A DNA stretch of 64,000 nucleotides. Source: Sphingobium jiangsuense. GTDB lineage: Bacteria; Pseudomonadota; Alphaproteobacteria; Sphingomonadales; Sphingomonadaceae. Position 1 is the first letter of the stretch. Each line of letters opens with the position of its first letter. The notes beneath the pieces are model-generated. The model saw only the letters and a program-made list of their open reading frames with translations. It was not told where the DNA came from and did not search any database. The stretch is taken from positions 62,001 to 126,000 of the forward strand of contig NZ_JACIDT010000005.1 in NCBI RefSeq assembly GCF_014196495.1. The letters run 5' to 3'. Position numbers and translations under genes: made by a program. This document shows positions 45,807 through 54,538 of this stretch, piece after piece.

Positions 45807-47975
45807 CTAGAACCGGACGGACAGAGTCACCCCGTAGGTGCGCCCTTCGGCCGGCGTGGTCAGGTCGCCCACATCGGTTTCCGCCAGGAACGCGGCGTAG
45901 ACCTTGTCGAACAGGTTCTTGCCCCACAGCGACAGGGTCAGCCCGTCATTGGCCGTGCTGTAGGCGATCGACGCGTTGACCAGATCATAGGCGGGCTGCC
46001 TCACCCTGTTCTCGACCTCGGCATACCATCCGTCATTATGGTAGTAGTTGGCGTTGAGATCGAGATGGCCGTTGCCCATGTCGATCCGGTAATTGCCGCC
46101 GATGTTCAGCGTCCAGTCGGGCGCGGCCTGCAACCTGTTGCCGGTGGCATCGTCGGTCCCGATGACATTGCCGCCATTCGGCCCGGCGGCCGGCGGCGGA
46201 AAGACCGGCACGCGCGGCGTCGCGGTGAAGGCGTTGGTGAATGATTTGTACCGGTGGTGCAGCCAGCTCGCGCCCGCGTTCAGCGTGAGGCCGCCGGTCA
46301 CGTTGACGGTCAGGTCGGCGTCGACGCCATAGAGCTTGGCGCCCGACCCCTGATAGGCGGTTATCAACCCGTTGTTGATTAGCTGGACCTGTATGTTCTT
46401 GTAATCATAATAGAAGCCGGCCAGGTTCAGCCGCACGCGGCGATCGAACAGGTCGCTCTTTATGCCGGCTTCGAACGCATCGAGTATTTCGGGCTTCAGC
46501 ACCTCGGCGGGGTAGGCCTGGATCAGATAGGCGCCGCTCTTGAAGCCGCGATTATAGGAGGCATAGGCGAGCAGCTCCGGCGAAAAGCGATGGTCGAGCG
46601 CCAGACGCCAGCTGGCCTCGGAGAAGCGCTTGCGCCCGGTCGAAATATCGGTGGCGACGATAAAGCCATTGGGAAGGACAATATCCCTGCGGCCGTTCAC
46701 CTTGCGAAGATCCGTGGTGTAGCGGATGCCCGCCGTCACATTGGTGTCCTCGCCGAGCGGCAGCGTCGCCTGGCCATAAGCGGCGAGCGATTGCACCGAG
46801 GTCGAGGAGTTCTGGACCGACGAGGCGCCGGACGGAATGGCGAGGCCGTTCGTCACCGTCGGATCATAGCCCGACTTCGCCCAGAAATAATAGCCGCCGA
46901 CGATCCACTGCAACCCGCCTGCGGACTGGGGCTGGATCTGGAATTCCTGGCTGAACTGGCGGTCATATTGTCCGATATAGGTGTTGACGATGGGCAGGAA
47001 CGTCGCGTCATAATCCAGATCGGTGTTGTTCGTGGACTTGCGCGCCGCGGTGATGCTCTGGAATTCCAGCGAGCCGATATCCTGCACGATCGTCAGGCTG
47101 CCGCCATATTGCTCCAGCCTTGCATGGGGTTGCAGGCTCGCGCTGACGTCGAAGGGGCCGCCGGTGAAAGGCAGGCCGATCGCGTTCAGGCCGCCGTCGA
47201 TAACGCGCATGCCCGGCAGCGAGCCGGTCGTTTCGGCATAGTCGCCGGAAAGCGTGACGGTCGTCGTCGGGCCGGGCTGCCAGCGGATCTTGCCGCGCGC
47301 GGCGATGTTGCGGCCGGCATAGACGTCCCGGCCGTTGGCGAGATTGGTGCCGAAGCCCTTGCCGCGATTCTGGTAATAGACCGAGACATTGGCGGCGAGT
47401 CCGTCGGTGAGGCCACCGTTGAGATAGGCCGAGCCGGTGACGGTATCGAGATTGGCATAGCCGATGCTGAAGTCCATCGCGGGGCGTTCTTCGGGCTGGC
47501 GGGTGGTGATCTGGATGAGGCCGCCCGTCGCGTTGCGGCCGAACAGGGTGCCCTGCGGGCCCTTGAGGACGGCGACCTGCTCCACATCGGTCAGGTTGAG
47601 CAGGGACGCACTCATCGCGCTGATATAGACGCCGTCAATATAGGTGGCGACCGGGTTCTCGATGCCGGGACCGTTGCTGCTCGTCCCGATGCCGCGGATC
47701 TTCGGCTGCGCGAAGATGCCGGCGGCCACCGTGTAATTGAGGCCGGGGGTGATCGCGATGAGGCCGCTGGTGGCGTCGATGCCCGTCGAGGCAAGCACAT
47801 CGCCGCTGATCGCCGTGATGGCGATCGGTACGTTCTGGATATTCTCCGCCCGGCGCTGCGCCGTCACGATTATGTCCTGGATCGATGCGCTATCGGGCGC
47901 ATCCTGGCTCCAGGCCGGCTCCGCCAGCAGCAAACCGCCCAGAGCCGCAGACATCATGAATGAAGATTTTCGCAT
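45807..47975 (-). CDS. TonB-dependent receptor (aromatic locus)
   Basis: 722 residues from MRKSSFMMSAALGG, chosen because a GGGAGGAG box lies about 12 bp upstream and the signal peptide (cleavage near AWSQD) starts immediately; the open frame adds 13 residues. TonB box DIIVTAQRRAENIQNVP, plug blocks ISGLIAITPGLNYT-like and VLKGPQGTLFGRNATGG, and terminal Phe (LSVRF) are normal. Under operator C, so probably induced with the aromatic genes; an outer-membrane route for the aromatic substrate is likely. Confidence 0.9.
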   Translation of the reverse strand: MRKSSFMMSAALGGLLLAEPAWSQDAPDSASIQDIIVTAQRRAENIQNVPIAITAISGDVLASTGIDATSGLIAITPGLNYTVAAGIFAQPKIRGIGTSSNGPGIENPVATYIDGVYISAMSASLLNLTDVEQVAVLKGPQGTLFGRNATGGLIQITTRQPEERPAMDFSIGYANLDTVTGSAYLNGGLTDGLAANVSVYYQNRGKGFGTNLANGRDVYAGRNIAARGKIRWQPGPTTTVTLSGDYAETTGSLPGMRVIDGGLNAIGLPFTGGPFDVSASLQPHARLEQYGGSLTIVQDIGSLEFQSITAARKSTNNTDLDYDATFLPIVNTYIGQYDRQFSQEFQIQPQSAGGLQWIVGGYYFWAKSGYDPTVTNGLAIPSGASSVQNSSTSVQSLAAYGQATLPLGEDTNVTAGIRYTTDLRKVNGRRDIVLPNGFIVATDISTGRKRFSEASWRLALDHRFSPELLAYASYNRGFKSGAYLIQAYPAEVLKPEILDAFEAGIKSDLFDRRVRLNLAGFYYDYKNIQVQLINNGLITAYQGSGAKLYGVDADLTVNVTGGLTLNAGASWLHHRYKSFTNAFTATPRVPVFPPPAAGPNGGNVIGTDDATGNRLQAAPDWTLNIGGNYRIDMGNGHLDLNANYYHNDGWYAEVENRVRQPAYDLVNASIAYSTANDGLTLSLWGKNLFDKVYAAFLAETDVGDLTTPAEGRTYGVTLSVRF

Positions 47976-48042
47976 AACGGGCACGCTCTCCTCCCTCTCT
48001 CTTTTTATCGCCAAACCCCACCGGTTTGACCGTATTCTATTA

Positions 48043-48073
48043 TGATTATGATCAAAAAAGATTTGATGGTCAA
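48043..48073 (-). promoter_or_regulatory. Promoter with operator C for the TonB receptor
   Basis: Minus strand: -35 TTGACC (48068-48073), 17-bp spacer, -10 CATAAT (48045-48050), with the palindrome TGATTATGATCA (48043-48054, plus-strand reading) covering the -10. It is 68 bp from the receptor start. The 476-bp gap 47976-48451 is AT-rich and holds this promoter and operator D but no gene I can support. Confidence 0.75.
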
Positions 48074-48359
48074 TATATCGATTATGCAGATTTCCTTAAT
48101 CGCGATCCCGTGCCGATTTCCATGTGGCGCTCACCTTGATCCAGGCCCGGTCCGGCGCGCTCTTCATGTTGGATATGCCGGTGCGATGCCCCGCGATCGG
48201 GGTGCGGTCGGGTACAGCGTAGCAGCGGTGAAGGAGCGATGTGCTTTCATAGGCTTATGGATGAACGCGGAGGAACGCAACTGAGACAATCCGGGCCTCC
48301 CTGATTTCATCCGCAAGTCTCTTTTCCGGCCGGTCCTGCAGGAAATTTCGCCTTTGCTC

Positions 48360-48388
48360 TAGACATAATCGATTGCGATCGATTATGT
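48360..48388 (+). promoter_or_regulatory. Promoter with operator D for Rieske gene 3
   Basis: A 26-bp perfect palindrome (48363-48388) has 11-bp arms ACATAATCGAT around TGCG. A -35-like TAGACA (48360-48365) and -10-like TTATGT (48383-48388) are 17 bp apart, with the core CGATTGCGATCG between them. It is 64 bp before the GTG start at 48452. Confidence 0.75.
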
Positions 48389-48451
48389 ACATGTTCTATT
48401 CAAAAACAGGACGATTCTTGCTGCTTTGCCCCCAAATCGAGGAGAGCGGGT

Positions 48452-49567
48452 GTGGAAAACCGGAAATATTTGCTCAACTGCTGGTATGGGCTCGGATGGG
48501 CGACGGAAATCGATGACGGCCAATTGCTGAGCCGTAAGATTCTGGGACGGAATCTCATCGCCTTCCGGGATGCCGAGGGCCGCCCGGCCGCGCTGCGCGA
48601 TCGCTGCCCCCACCGCATGGCGCCGCTGAGCCGTGGCGTGCTGCGGGACGGTGTCGTGCAGTGCCAATATCACGGCCTGTGCTTCGACGGCGCCGGCCGC
48701 TGCGTCGAAAACCCCCTCGGCCCTCTGCCCGAACGCGCCAGGGTGGAAAGCTTCGCCGTCGTGGAGCGGGACAAGATGCTGTGGATCTGGCCGGGAGATG
48801 CCGCGCTGGCGGACCCGGACCAGATCCCGGATTACAGCTTCCAGAATCATGACGGGGTGGACGGCGACTGGGTGGTGTTCGGCTACACCCATGTCGAGGC
48901 GGATTATCAGCTCGAAACCGACAATCTGCTCGACCTGTCGCATACCGAATTCCTGCATGCCGGTTCGTTCGGCGGGCGGGGCTTCATCCAGAACGGCGAA
49001 TTCCAGCTGCGCGATTTCGGGAATGAAATCCATTCCAACTGGTGGATGCCCGATATCCCGTTCATCGACCCGAAAACGCGCACGCCGACGGGCAAGCGGC
49101 TCGATCATTTCCTCGACATGCGCTGGAATGCGCCCAGCAACATGCGCCTGCATGTCAGCTTCCTCCCCCAGGGCGTCCATGCCGACCGCAAGGATACGAA
49201 GCGCGACGACCTGCCCGGCCAGTTCTCGGCCCATATCATCACGCCGGAGGACGACGGGTCGTGCCATTATTTCTGGAGCGCGAACAAGCCGACCGGTGCC
49301 GGTCCGTTCGTGGGTGGGCTCGACAAGGATGCCGGCCTCGCTCTCTTCAAGCTCGCCTTCGAGGTCGAGGACAAGCCGATGATCGAGGCGGTCGAGGCGA
49401 ACATGGAAAGCGATTTCTGGGGCGAAGAGCCCGTCATCCTGCCCAATGACGCCGGAGGCATAAGGGCGCGCCGCCGCCTCGCCAAACTTATCCGCGACGA
49501 ACAGGCGGCCGCGGGCGGCAAGGAGGCTCAGGCCGACAAGCAGCGGCTTGCCCAGCCCGCCGAATGA
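48452..49567 (+). CDS. Rieske oxygenase, VanA/O-demethylase type (3)
   Basis: 371 residues from a GTG start (MENRKYLLNCWYGLGW) with GAGGAGAG upstream. Rieske ligands: CPH (RCPHRMAPLS) and CQYH (VQCQYHGLCFD). Mononuclear iron site: TDNLLDLSHTEFLH. Closely similar in design to the gene at 37856 but with a different C-terminal half. First gene of a seven-gene plus-strand run (48452-55728) that turns to CoA-ester chemistry, so it may demethylate or hydroxylate the substrate before or after CoA activation. Confidence 0.9.
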   Translation: MENRKYLLNCWYGLGWATEIDDGQLLSRKILGRNLIAFRDAEGRPAALRDRCPHRMAPLSRGVLRDGVVQCQYHGLCFDGAGRCVENPLGPLPERARVESFAVVERDKMLWIWPGDAALADPDQIPDYSFQNHDGVDGDWVVFGYTHVEADYQLETDNLLDLSHTEFLHAGSFGGRGFIQNGEFQLRDFGNEIHSNWWMPDIPFIDPKTRTPTGKRLDHFLDMRWNAPSNMRLHVSFLPQGVHADRKDTKRDDLPGQFSAHIITPEDDGSCHYFWSANKPTGAGPFVGGLDKDAGLALFKLAFEVEDKPMIEAVEANMESDFWGEEPVILPNDAGGIRARRRLAKLIRDEQAAAGGKEAQADKQRLAQPAE

Positions 49568-49629
49568 AGCCCCGCGCCGGGGCCGCGCGGATCAACCGAA
49601 CATAATCCTGAACGAAATTGGAGAGCCGA

Positions 49630-50400
49630 GTGAGTGAGAAGAGAAAGGCCGCACTGGTCACGGGTGCCGCGACCGGCATCGGCCGCGCCATTGCCATCGC
49701 CCTTGCGGAAAATGGCTTCGATGTCGCGATCAACTACAGCCGAAGCGAAGGCGCGGCCCTTGAAACGCTGGCCAGGGTCAAGGAAGCCGGCGCCGTCCGT
49801 GCGGCCGCATTTCGCGCGGACGTGAGCGACGAAGCGGACGTCGGCCGGATGATCGCCGAGACGGAGGCGCTGTTCGGCGGCGAGCTGGACCTGCTCGTCA
49901 ACAACGCGGGCACCACCAGCGAGGTGCCGCCCCATAAGTTCGACACGATGGAAGTGGAGGATTTCGACCGGGTTTTCGCGGTCAATGTGCGGGGGACTTT
50001 CCTCGTCACCAAGCATGCCTGCCGGCTGCTGAAGGCGATGCCGAAGGCGAATGTCGTGAACACGGCGAGCATCGTCGGCCTGCGCCCCGGCCCGCAGCCG
50101 CTGCCCTATTCGTCGAGCAAGGCGGCGATCATCTCGATGACGCAGACCATGGCGGGCGCGCTGGGGCCGAATATCCGGGTGAACGCGGTGGCGCCGGGCT
50201 GGCTGGAAGGCGACTGGATGGAGCGGACGCTGGGCGACAATTACGAACGGCTGATGGAACGCCGGGCGAAGATGACGCCGCTCAAGCGCTGCGCGCGCGT
50301 CGAGGATGTCGGCGAGGCCGTCGTCACCCTGGCGACCCGCCTGCCCTTCTCCACCGGGCAGACCATCGTGATCGACGGCGGGTACAGCTTCGTCAACTGA
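49630..50400 (+). CDS. Short-chain dehydrogenase/reductase
   Basis: 256 residues from GTG at 49630 (GGAGAG 6 bp upstream). Cofactor motif TGAATGIG (Gly-rich loop), NNAG at residues near 93, catalytic Ser in NTASIVG and YSSSK (Tyr/Lys), and GG-Y at the end. The sequence fits classical SDRs of the FabG kind, which reduce or oxidise a carbonyl/alcohol using NAD(P). In this operon it could oxidise a hydroxyacyl-CoA or an alcohol side chain. Confidence 0.88.
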   Translation: MSEKRKAALVTGAATGIGRAIAIALAENGFDVAINYSRSEGAALETLARVKEAGAVRAAAFRADVSDEADVGRMIAETEALFGGELDLLVNNAGTTSEVPPHKFDTMEVEDFDRVFAVNVRGTFLVTKHACRLLKAMPKANVVNTASIVGLRPGPQPLPYSSSKAAIISMTQTMAGALGPNIRVNAVAPGWLEGDWMERTLGDNYERLMERRAKMTPLKRCARVEDVGEAVVTLATRLPFSTGQTIVIDGGYSFVN

Positions 50401-50446
50401 TCGAAAGATGCGGCGTGAAGGCCGCGCAAGCAGAAAAGGATTTCCG

Positions 50447-52084
50447 ATGAGAGGCGTCACGCCCTTTCCCCCCGAATTCGCGGCCCGCTATCGCGCCAAG
50501 GGCTATTGGCGGGACCAGCCGCTGCGCGTGGTGTTCAAAATATGGTGCGATGCCTTTACCGATCGCATCGCCGTCAGGGATACCGAGCGGGCGCTGACGT
50601 TCAGTGAACTGGACGCGGCCTCGACCAATCTCGCGCTCAATCTGCTGGAACTGGGCATCCGTCCGGGGGAGCGGGTGGTGGTTCAGCTGCCCAATGTCAT
50701 CGAGTTCGCGGTGCTGCACTTCGCCTTGCAGAAGATCGGCGTGATGCCCGTGCTCGCGCTGCCGCCGCACCGCTTCCGGGAAATCAGCTTCTTCGTGAAG
50801 ACGGCCGAAGCGGTGGCGGTGTTCTCACCCGTGGCGCACCGCGATTTCAGCTTCACCGACATGATCGTCCGCATCCGGGCCGAGGCGCCCTGCCTCAAAT
50901 ATGGCATCGTGATCGGGGACGCGCCGGAGGGCTTCTTCTCGCTCGCCGAGCTGATCGCGAAACCGGCGTCCGGCGACCCGTCGGCGCTGGACGCTATTAC
51001 GATCGATCCGACCGATCCCGCGCTGTTCCTGCTTTCGGGCGGCACCACCGGCATCCCGAAGCTGATCCCGCGCACCCATAACGACTATGCCTATAACAGC
51101 CGCATGGCCGCCTCGGTCTGCGGTATCGACAAGGACAGCGTGCTGCTCGACGTGCTGCCGATCGGGCATAATCTGCCGCTCGGCTGTCCGGGGCTTCAGG
51201 GGTTTCTCCTGAACGGCGCGACGACGCTGCTGCATACCAGCACGGCACCGGAAGAGATTTTCCCGTTGATCGAGCGGTTCGGCGTCACCCATATCCATGC
51301 CGTGCCCGCCTTGCTCGTCCGCTGGACCGAAAGCCCGCTGGCGAGCCAATATGACCTGTCGAGCGTGCGGGTGATCCAGAGCGGCGGTCAACGGTTGCAG
51401 CCGGAAATCCGCAGGCGCACGGCGCGGGTGTTCCCCAATGTCACCGTGCAGGAGAATTTCGGCATGGCCGAGGGGCTGCTGATGTTCGTCCGCCTCGACG
51501 ATCCCGAAGATGTGCGGATGGAGACGGTCGGGCGGAAAATCTGCGAGGATGACGAAATCCTGCTGCTCGGCGAGGACGACCAGCCGGTGGCGTTCGGCGA
51601 GGTCGGCGAGCTTTGCTGCCGCGGCCCCTATACGCTGCGGGGCTATTATGACGCGCCGGAGCATAATGCCCGCGCCTTCACCCCGGACGGCTTCTACCGC
51701 TCCGGCGACCTGATGCGCCAGCATCCCTCCGGCAACTATATGGTCGAGGGGCGCAAGAAGGACCTGATCAACCGGGGCGCGGAGAAGATCAGCGCCGAGG
51801 AGATCGAGGAGCTGATCCTCCAGCATCCGGCGGTCGAGAATGTCGCCTGCGTGCCGATGCCCGATCCGGTGCTGGGGGAGCGGAACTGCGCCTGCGTCGT
51901 GCTGCGCAACGGCTCTTCGCTGGAACTGGGCGAGCTGGTCGATTTCCTCGGCCAGTTCGAACTGGCCAAGTTCAAATATCCCGAACGGATAGAGCGCTTC
52001 GAGGAGTTTCCGCTCAGCAATTTCGGCAAGGTTTCGAAGAAGGATCTGACGGCCATCGTCGCCGGGCGCGTGAGCGCGCAATGA
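50447..52084 (+). CDS. Aryl-CoA ligase / DhbE-like adenylating enzyme
   Basis: 545 residues from ATG at 50447 (AAAAGGA upstream). AMP-binding signature LLSGGTTGIPKLIPRTHNDY, the A5 block QENFGMAEGL, YRSGDL and the C-terminal hinge with catalytic Lys (NFGKVSKKDL). The blocks DVLPIGHNLPLGCPGLQG resemble DhbE/EntE and salicylate/SdgA-type ligases that activate hydroxybenzoates. No carrier protein is nearby, so CoA thioester formation is more likely than siderophore synthesis. Its stop overlaps the next ATG. Confidence 0.85.
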   Translation: MRGVTPFPPEFAARYRAKGYWRDQPLRVVFKIWCDAFTDRIAVRDTERALTFSELDAASTNLALNLLELGIRPGERVVVQLPNVIEFAVLHFALQKIGVMPVLALPPHRFREISFFVKTAEAVAVFSPVAHRDFSFTDMIVRIRAEAPCLKYGIVIGDAPEGFFSLAELIAKPASGDPSALDAITIDPTDPALFLLSGGTTGIPKLIPRTHNDYAYNSRMAASVCGIDKDSVLLDVLPIGHNLPLGCPGLQGFLLNGATTLLHTSTAPEEIFPLIERFGVTHIHAVPALLVRWTESPLASQYDLSSVRVIQSGGQRLQPEIRRRTARVFPNVTVQENFGMAEGLLMFVRLDDPEDVRMETVGRKICEDDEILLLGEDDQPVAFGEVGELCCRGPYTLRGYYDAPEHNARAFTPDGFYRSGDLMRQHPSGNYMVEGRKKDLINRGAEKISAEEIEELILQHPAVENVACVPMPDPVLGERNCACVVLRNGSSLELGELVDFLGQFELAKFKYPERIERFEEFPLSNFGKVSKKDLTAIVAGRVSAQ

Positions 52085-52839
52085 GCCTTGTTCGCATGGA
52101 AAGCCATGGCGGCGCGCGGCTGATCGTCCTCGATGATCCCACGCGTCGGAACCTGCTGTCGGGCGAGCTGTGCCGCCAGATCAGCGAGGCCGTGGCGCGG
52201 GCCAATGCCGATCCGGCGGCGAGCGCGATCGTCATCACCGGCGCGCCGCCCGCCTTCTGCGCCGGGGCGCATCTCGACGATCTGGAGGCTGCCGCCGGGG
52301 GAGAGACGGAAACGCTCCATCTCGTCTATCGCTCGTTCATCGACGTCGCCGACAGCGCGCTGCCGACCATCGCGGCGGTGAACGGGATCGCCGTCGGCGC
52401 GGGCATGAACCTCGCGCTCGCCTGCGACATCAGGCTGGCGGCGGAGGACGCCCGTTTCGACTGCCGCTTCCTCAAGATCGGCCTGCATCCGGGCGGCGGC
52501 CATGGCTGGATGCTGCTGCGCGCGGTCGGCTGGGCGGAGGCGGCGCGCATGCTGCTGCTCGACCGTGCGCTGAATGCCGACGAAGCCCGCGCCGCCGGCC
52601 TCGTTCAGGAGGTGGTCGCCGGCGGGACCCTGTTAGACAGCGCGCTGGCGCTCGCCCGCCGCACCGAGGCGCTGCCCCGCGACCTGCTGATCCGTGCGAA
52701 AGAGACGCTGCGCATGGCGGTGGCATCCGATCATGCCGGGGCGCTGGCGCGCGAGACGGAGGAGCAGATGGCGTCGCTGCAACAGCCCGCCTTCAAGGCG
52801 CTGGTCGCCCGCCTGAAGGGCGAAATCGGAAAGCGCTGA
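52081..52839 (+). CDS. Crotonase-fold protein (enoyl-CoA hydratase-like) 1
   Basis: 252 residues. Overlaps the ligase by ATGA. The CoA-binding oxyanion hole (CAGAHLDDL and NGIAVGAGMNLALACDIRLA) is present. The segment where canonical hydratases have a PE-containing FG.PE reads DCRFLKIGLHPGG, so the first catalytic Glu is missing; the enzyme may be a lyase, isomerase or thioesterase-like member rather than a true hydratase. Confidence 0.82.
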   Translation: MSLVRMESHGGARLIVLDDPTRRNLLSGELCRQISEAVARANADPAASAIVITGAPPAFCAGAHLDDLEAAAGGETETLHLVYRSFIDVADSALPTIAAVNGIAVGAGMNLALACDIRLAAEDARFDCRFLKIGLHPGGGHGWMLLRAVGWAEAARMLLLDRALNADEARAAGLVQEVVAGGTLLDSALALARRTEALPRDLLIRAKETLRMAVASDHAGALARETEEQMASLQQPAFKALVARLKGEIGKR

Positions 52840-53627
52840 TGACCGAGCCTGTTCTTCTGGACATTAGCGGGCCGGTCGCCCGGCTGACGATCAACCGGCC
52901 CGAGCGGATGAACGCGATGGATTCCGCCGCGCACCTCGCCCTGAGCGAGGCGCTCGACCATCTGGCCGGGGATGAGGCGGTCCGCGTGATCATCCTGACC
53001 GGCGCGGGCGAGCGGGCCTTTTCGGCGGGGCGCGACCTCAAGGAACTGGCGGCGGACCTGACCGGCGAGGAGCGGGCGGTGATCGACGGCCGCTGGGCAA
53101 GGACGACAAGGCTCACCGACCGCCTCGAATATCCCAAGCCGCTGATCGCGGCGGTGCGCGGCGTGGCCTTTGGCGGCGGGTTCGAGATCGCTCTGGCGTG
53201 CGACCTCATCATCGCCAGCGAGGATGCGCGGTTCGCGCTGCCGGAGCCGAGGCGCGGGCTCATGCCCTTTGCCGGGGGCGTGCACCGCCTGCCCCGCGCG
53301 ATCCCGCGCCATGCCGCCATGGGCTATCTGCTGACCGGGCGCGAGATGAGCGCGCGGCGCGCCTATGAACTTGGGCTGGTCAACGAGGTCGTCGCGCCCG
53401 CCGAGCTGATCGCCACGGCGGAGAAATGGGCGGCGGATATCGTCGCCTGCGCGCCGCTCGCCATCGCCTCCATCCGGCAATGCGTGGCGCGCGGGCTGTC
53501 TCTGCCGCTGCGCGACGCCATGGCCCTCGACTATCCGACCGAAACGCTGCGCCGGACGAGCGAGGATTCGATCGAAGGCCCCCGCGCCTTCGCGGAACGC
53601 CGGCCCCCACGCTGGACCGGGCACTGA
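52839..53627 (+). CDS. Crotonase-fold protein (enoyl-CoA hydratase-like) 2
   Basis: 262 residues from MTEPVLLDISGPVAR; ATG shares TGATG with the previous stop. The family motifs FSAGRDLKELAA and GVAFGGGFEIALACDLIIASE are complete and the catalytic-Glu segment reads FALPEPRRGLMPFAGGVHRL. It should act on an acyl-CoA produced by the neighbouring ligase. Two different crotonase paralogs in one operon suggest two successive steps. Confidence 0.85.
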   Translation: MTEPVLLDISGPVARLTINRPERMNAMDSAAHLALSEALDHLAGDEAVRVIILTGAGERAFSAGRDLKELAADLTGEERAVIDGRWARTTRLTDRLEYPKPLIAAVRGVAFGGGFEIALACDLIIASEDARFALPEPRRGLMPFAGGVHRLPRAIPRHAAMGYLLTGREMSARRAYELGLVNEVVAPAELIATAEKWAADIVACAPLAIASIRQCVARGLSLPLRDAMALDYPTETLRRTSEDSIEGPRAFAERRPPRWTGH

Positions 53628-53695
53628 TTTTTGCCGTGATTTCCAAGCCAGCAAGTGACCCACTTGCTTCGAAATCACTCTAAGAAAGGACCGTC

Positions 53696-54538
53696 ATGCG
53701 CGTTATCGATCTGCATTGCTACCCCAACACCAGGACATGGATCGACTGCCAGGGCCCCTATGTCGATGCGCTCGCCAAATATTGGAAGCGCGACTGGACC
53801 TGGAAGGAAGAGGAGGACGTCGCGCAGGAGTTTCGCGACAATGGCATCGAGGCCTGTCTGGTGGCGCTCGACCTGACGACGACGATCAACACGCCGCCCT
53901 GCTCGAACGACTATGTCGCGGGGATGCGCGACCGCAACAGGGATTGCATGATCGCCGCCTGGGGCGCGGTCGAGCCCGCCATGGGGCAGGCCGCCATCGA
54001 CGAGGCGAAGCATGCGGTGCGCGATCTGGGCATGATCGGCTTCCACTTCCATCCGATCATGCAGCATTTCAGCGTCGACGATGTGCGCTATTATCCGCTG
54101 TTCGAAGAAATCAGCGCGCTCAAGGTGCCGGTGATGATCGACGTCGGGATGACCGGCATGGGCGCCGGGATGCCGGGCGGAATGGGCGCCAAGACGCGCC
54201 ACGCCCATCCGGCCGCGATCGATGCGCTGGCGGCGGATTTCCCGGACCTGACGATCATCATGGCGCATCCAGGCTATCCGTGGATCGACGAGACGACCGT
54301 GGTCGCGCTGCACAAGGCCAATGTCTTTTGGGAGATGTCGGGCTGGGGCCCCAAATATCTGCCCGAGCAGATCATCCGCGACATGCGCGGACGATTGAGG
54401 GACAAGATGATGTTCGGCAGCGACTATCCCAGTATTCCCTATCCGCGCCTGCTCAGGGAATGGCATGAACTGGGCTTCAAGGACGAATTCCTCGAAGCCT
54501 TTTTCCACGGCACGGCCGAGCGGGTGCTGGGGCTGTGA
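53696..54538 (+). CDS. Amidohydrolase-2 family metal-dependent enzyme
   Basis: 280 residues, TIM-barrel amidohydrolase related to ACMSD and aromatic decarboxylases. Metal-site blocks: DLHCYPN at the start (HxH of the family is here HxY, with Cys after the His), [17 protein letters not shown], and MFGSDYP with the conserved Asp. The modified first motif means a single-metal or altered site. It is coupled to the thiolase by a GTGA overlap. Possible roles: decarboxylation or hydrolysis of a ring-cleavage product; the exact reaction is not visible. Confidence 0.8.
   Translation: MRVIDLHCYPNTRTWIDCQGPYVDALAKYWKRDWTWKEEEDVAQEFRDNGIEACLVALDLTTTINTPPCSNDYVAGMRDRNRDCMIAAWGAVEPAMGQAAIDEAKHAVRDLGMIGFHFHPIMQHFSVDDVRYYPLFEEISALKVPVMIDVGMTGMGAGMPGGMGAKTRHAHPAAIDALAADFPDLTIIMAHPGYPWIDETTVVALHKANVFWEMSGWGPKYLPEQIIRDMRGRLRDKMMFGSDYPSIPYPRLLREWHELGFKDEFLEAFFHGTAERVLGL

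Noticed and set aside
48042-48284. 80-codon open frame between the TonB receptor and Rieske gene 3
   Set aside because: It lies over the promoter/operator C, has no ribosome binding site or family resemblance, and its composition looks intergenic.
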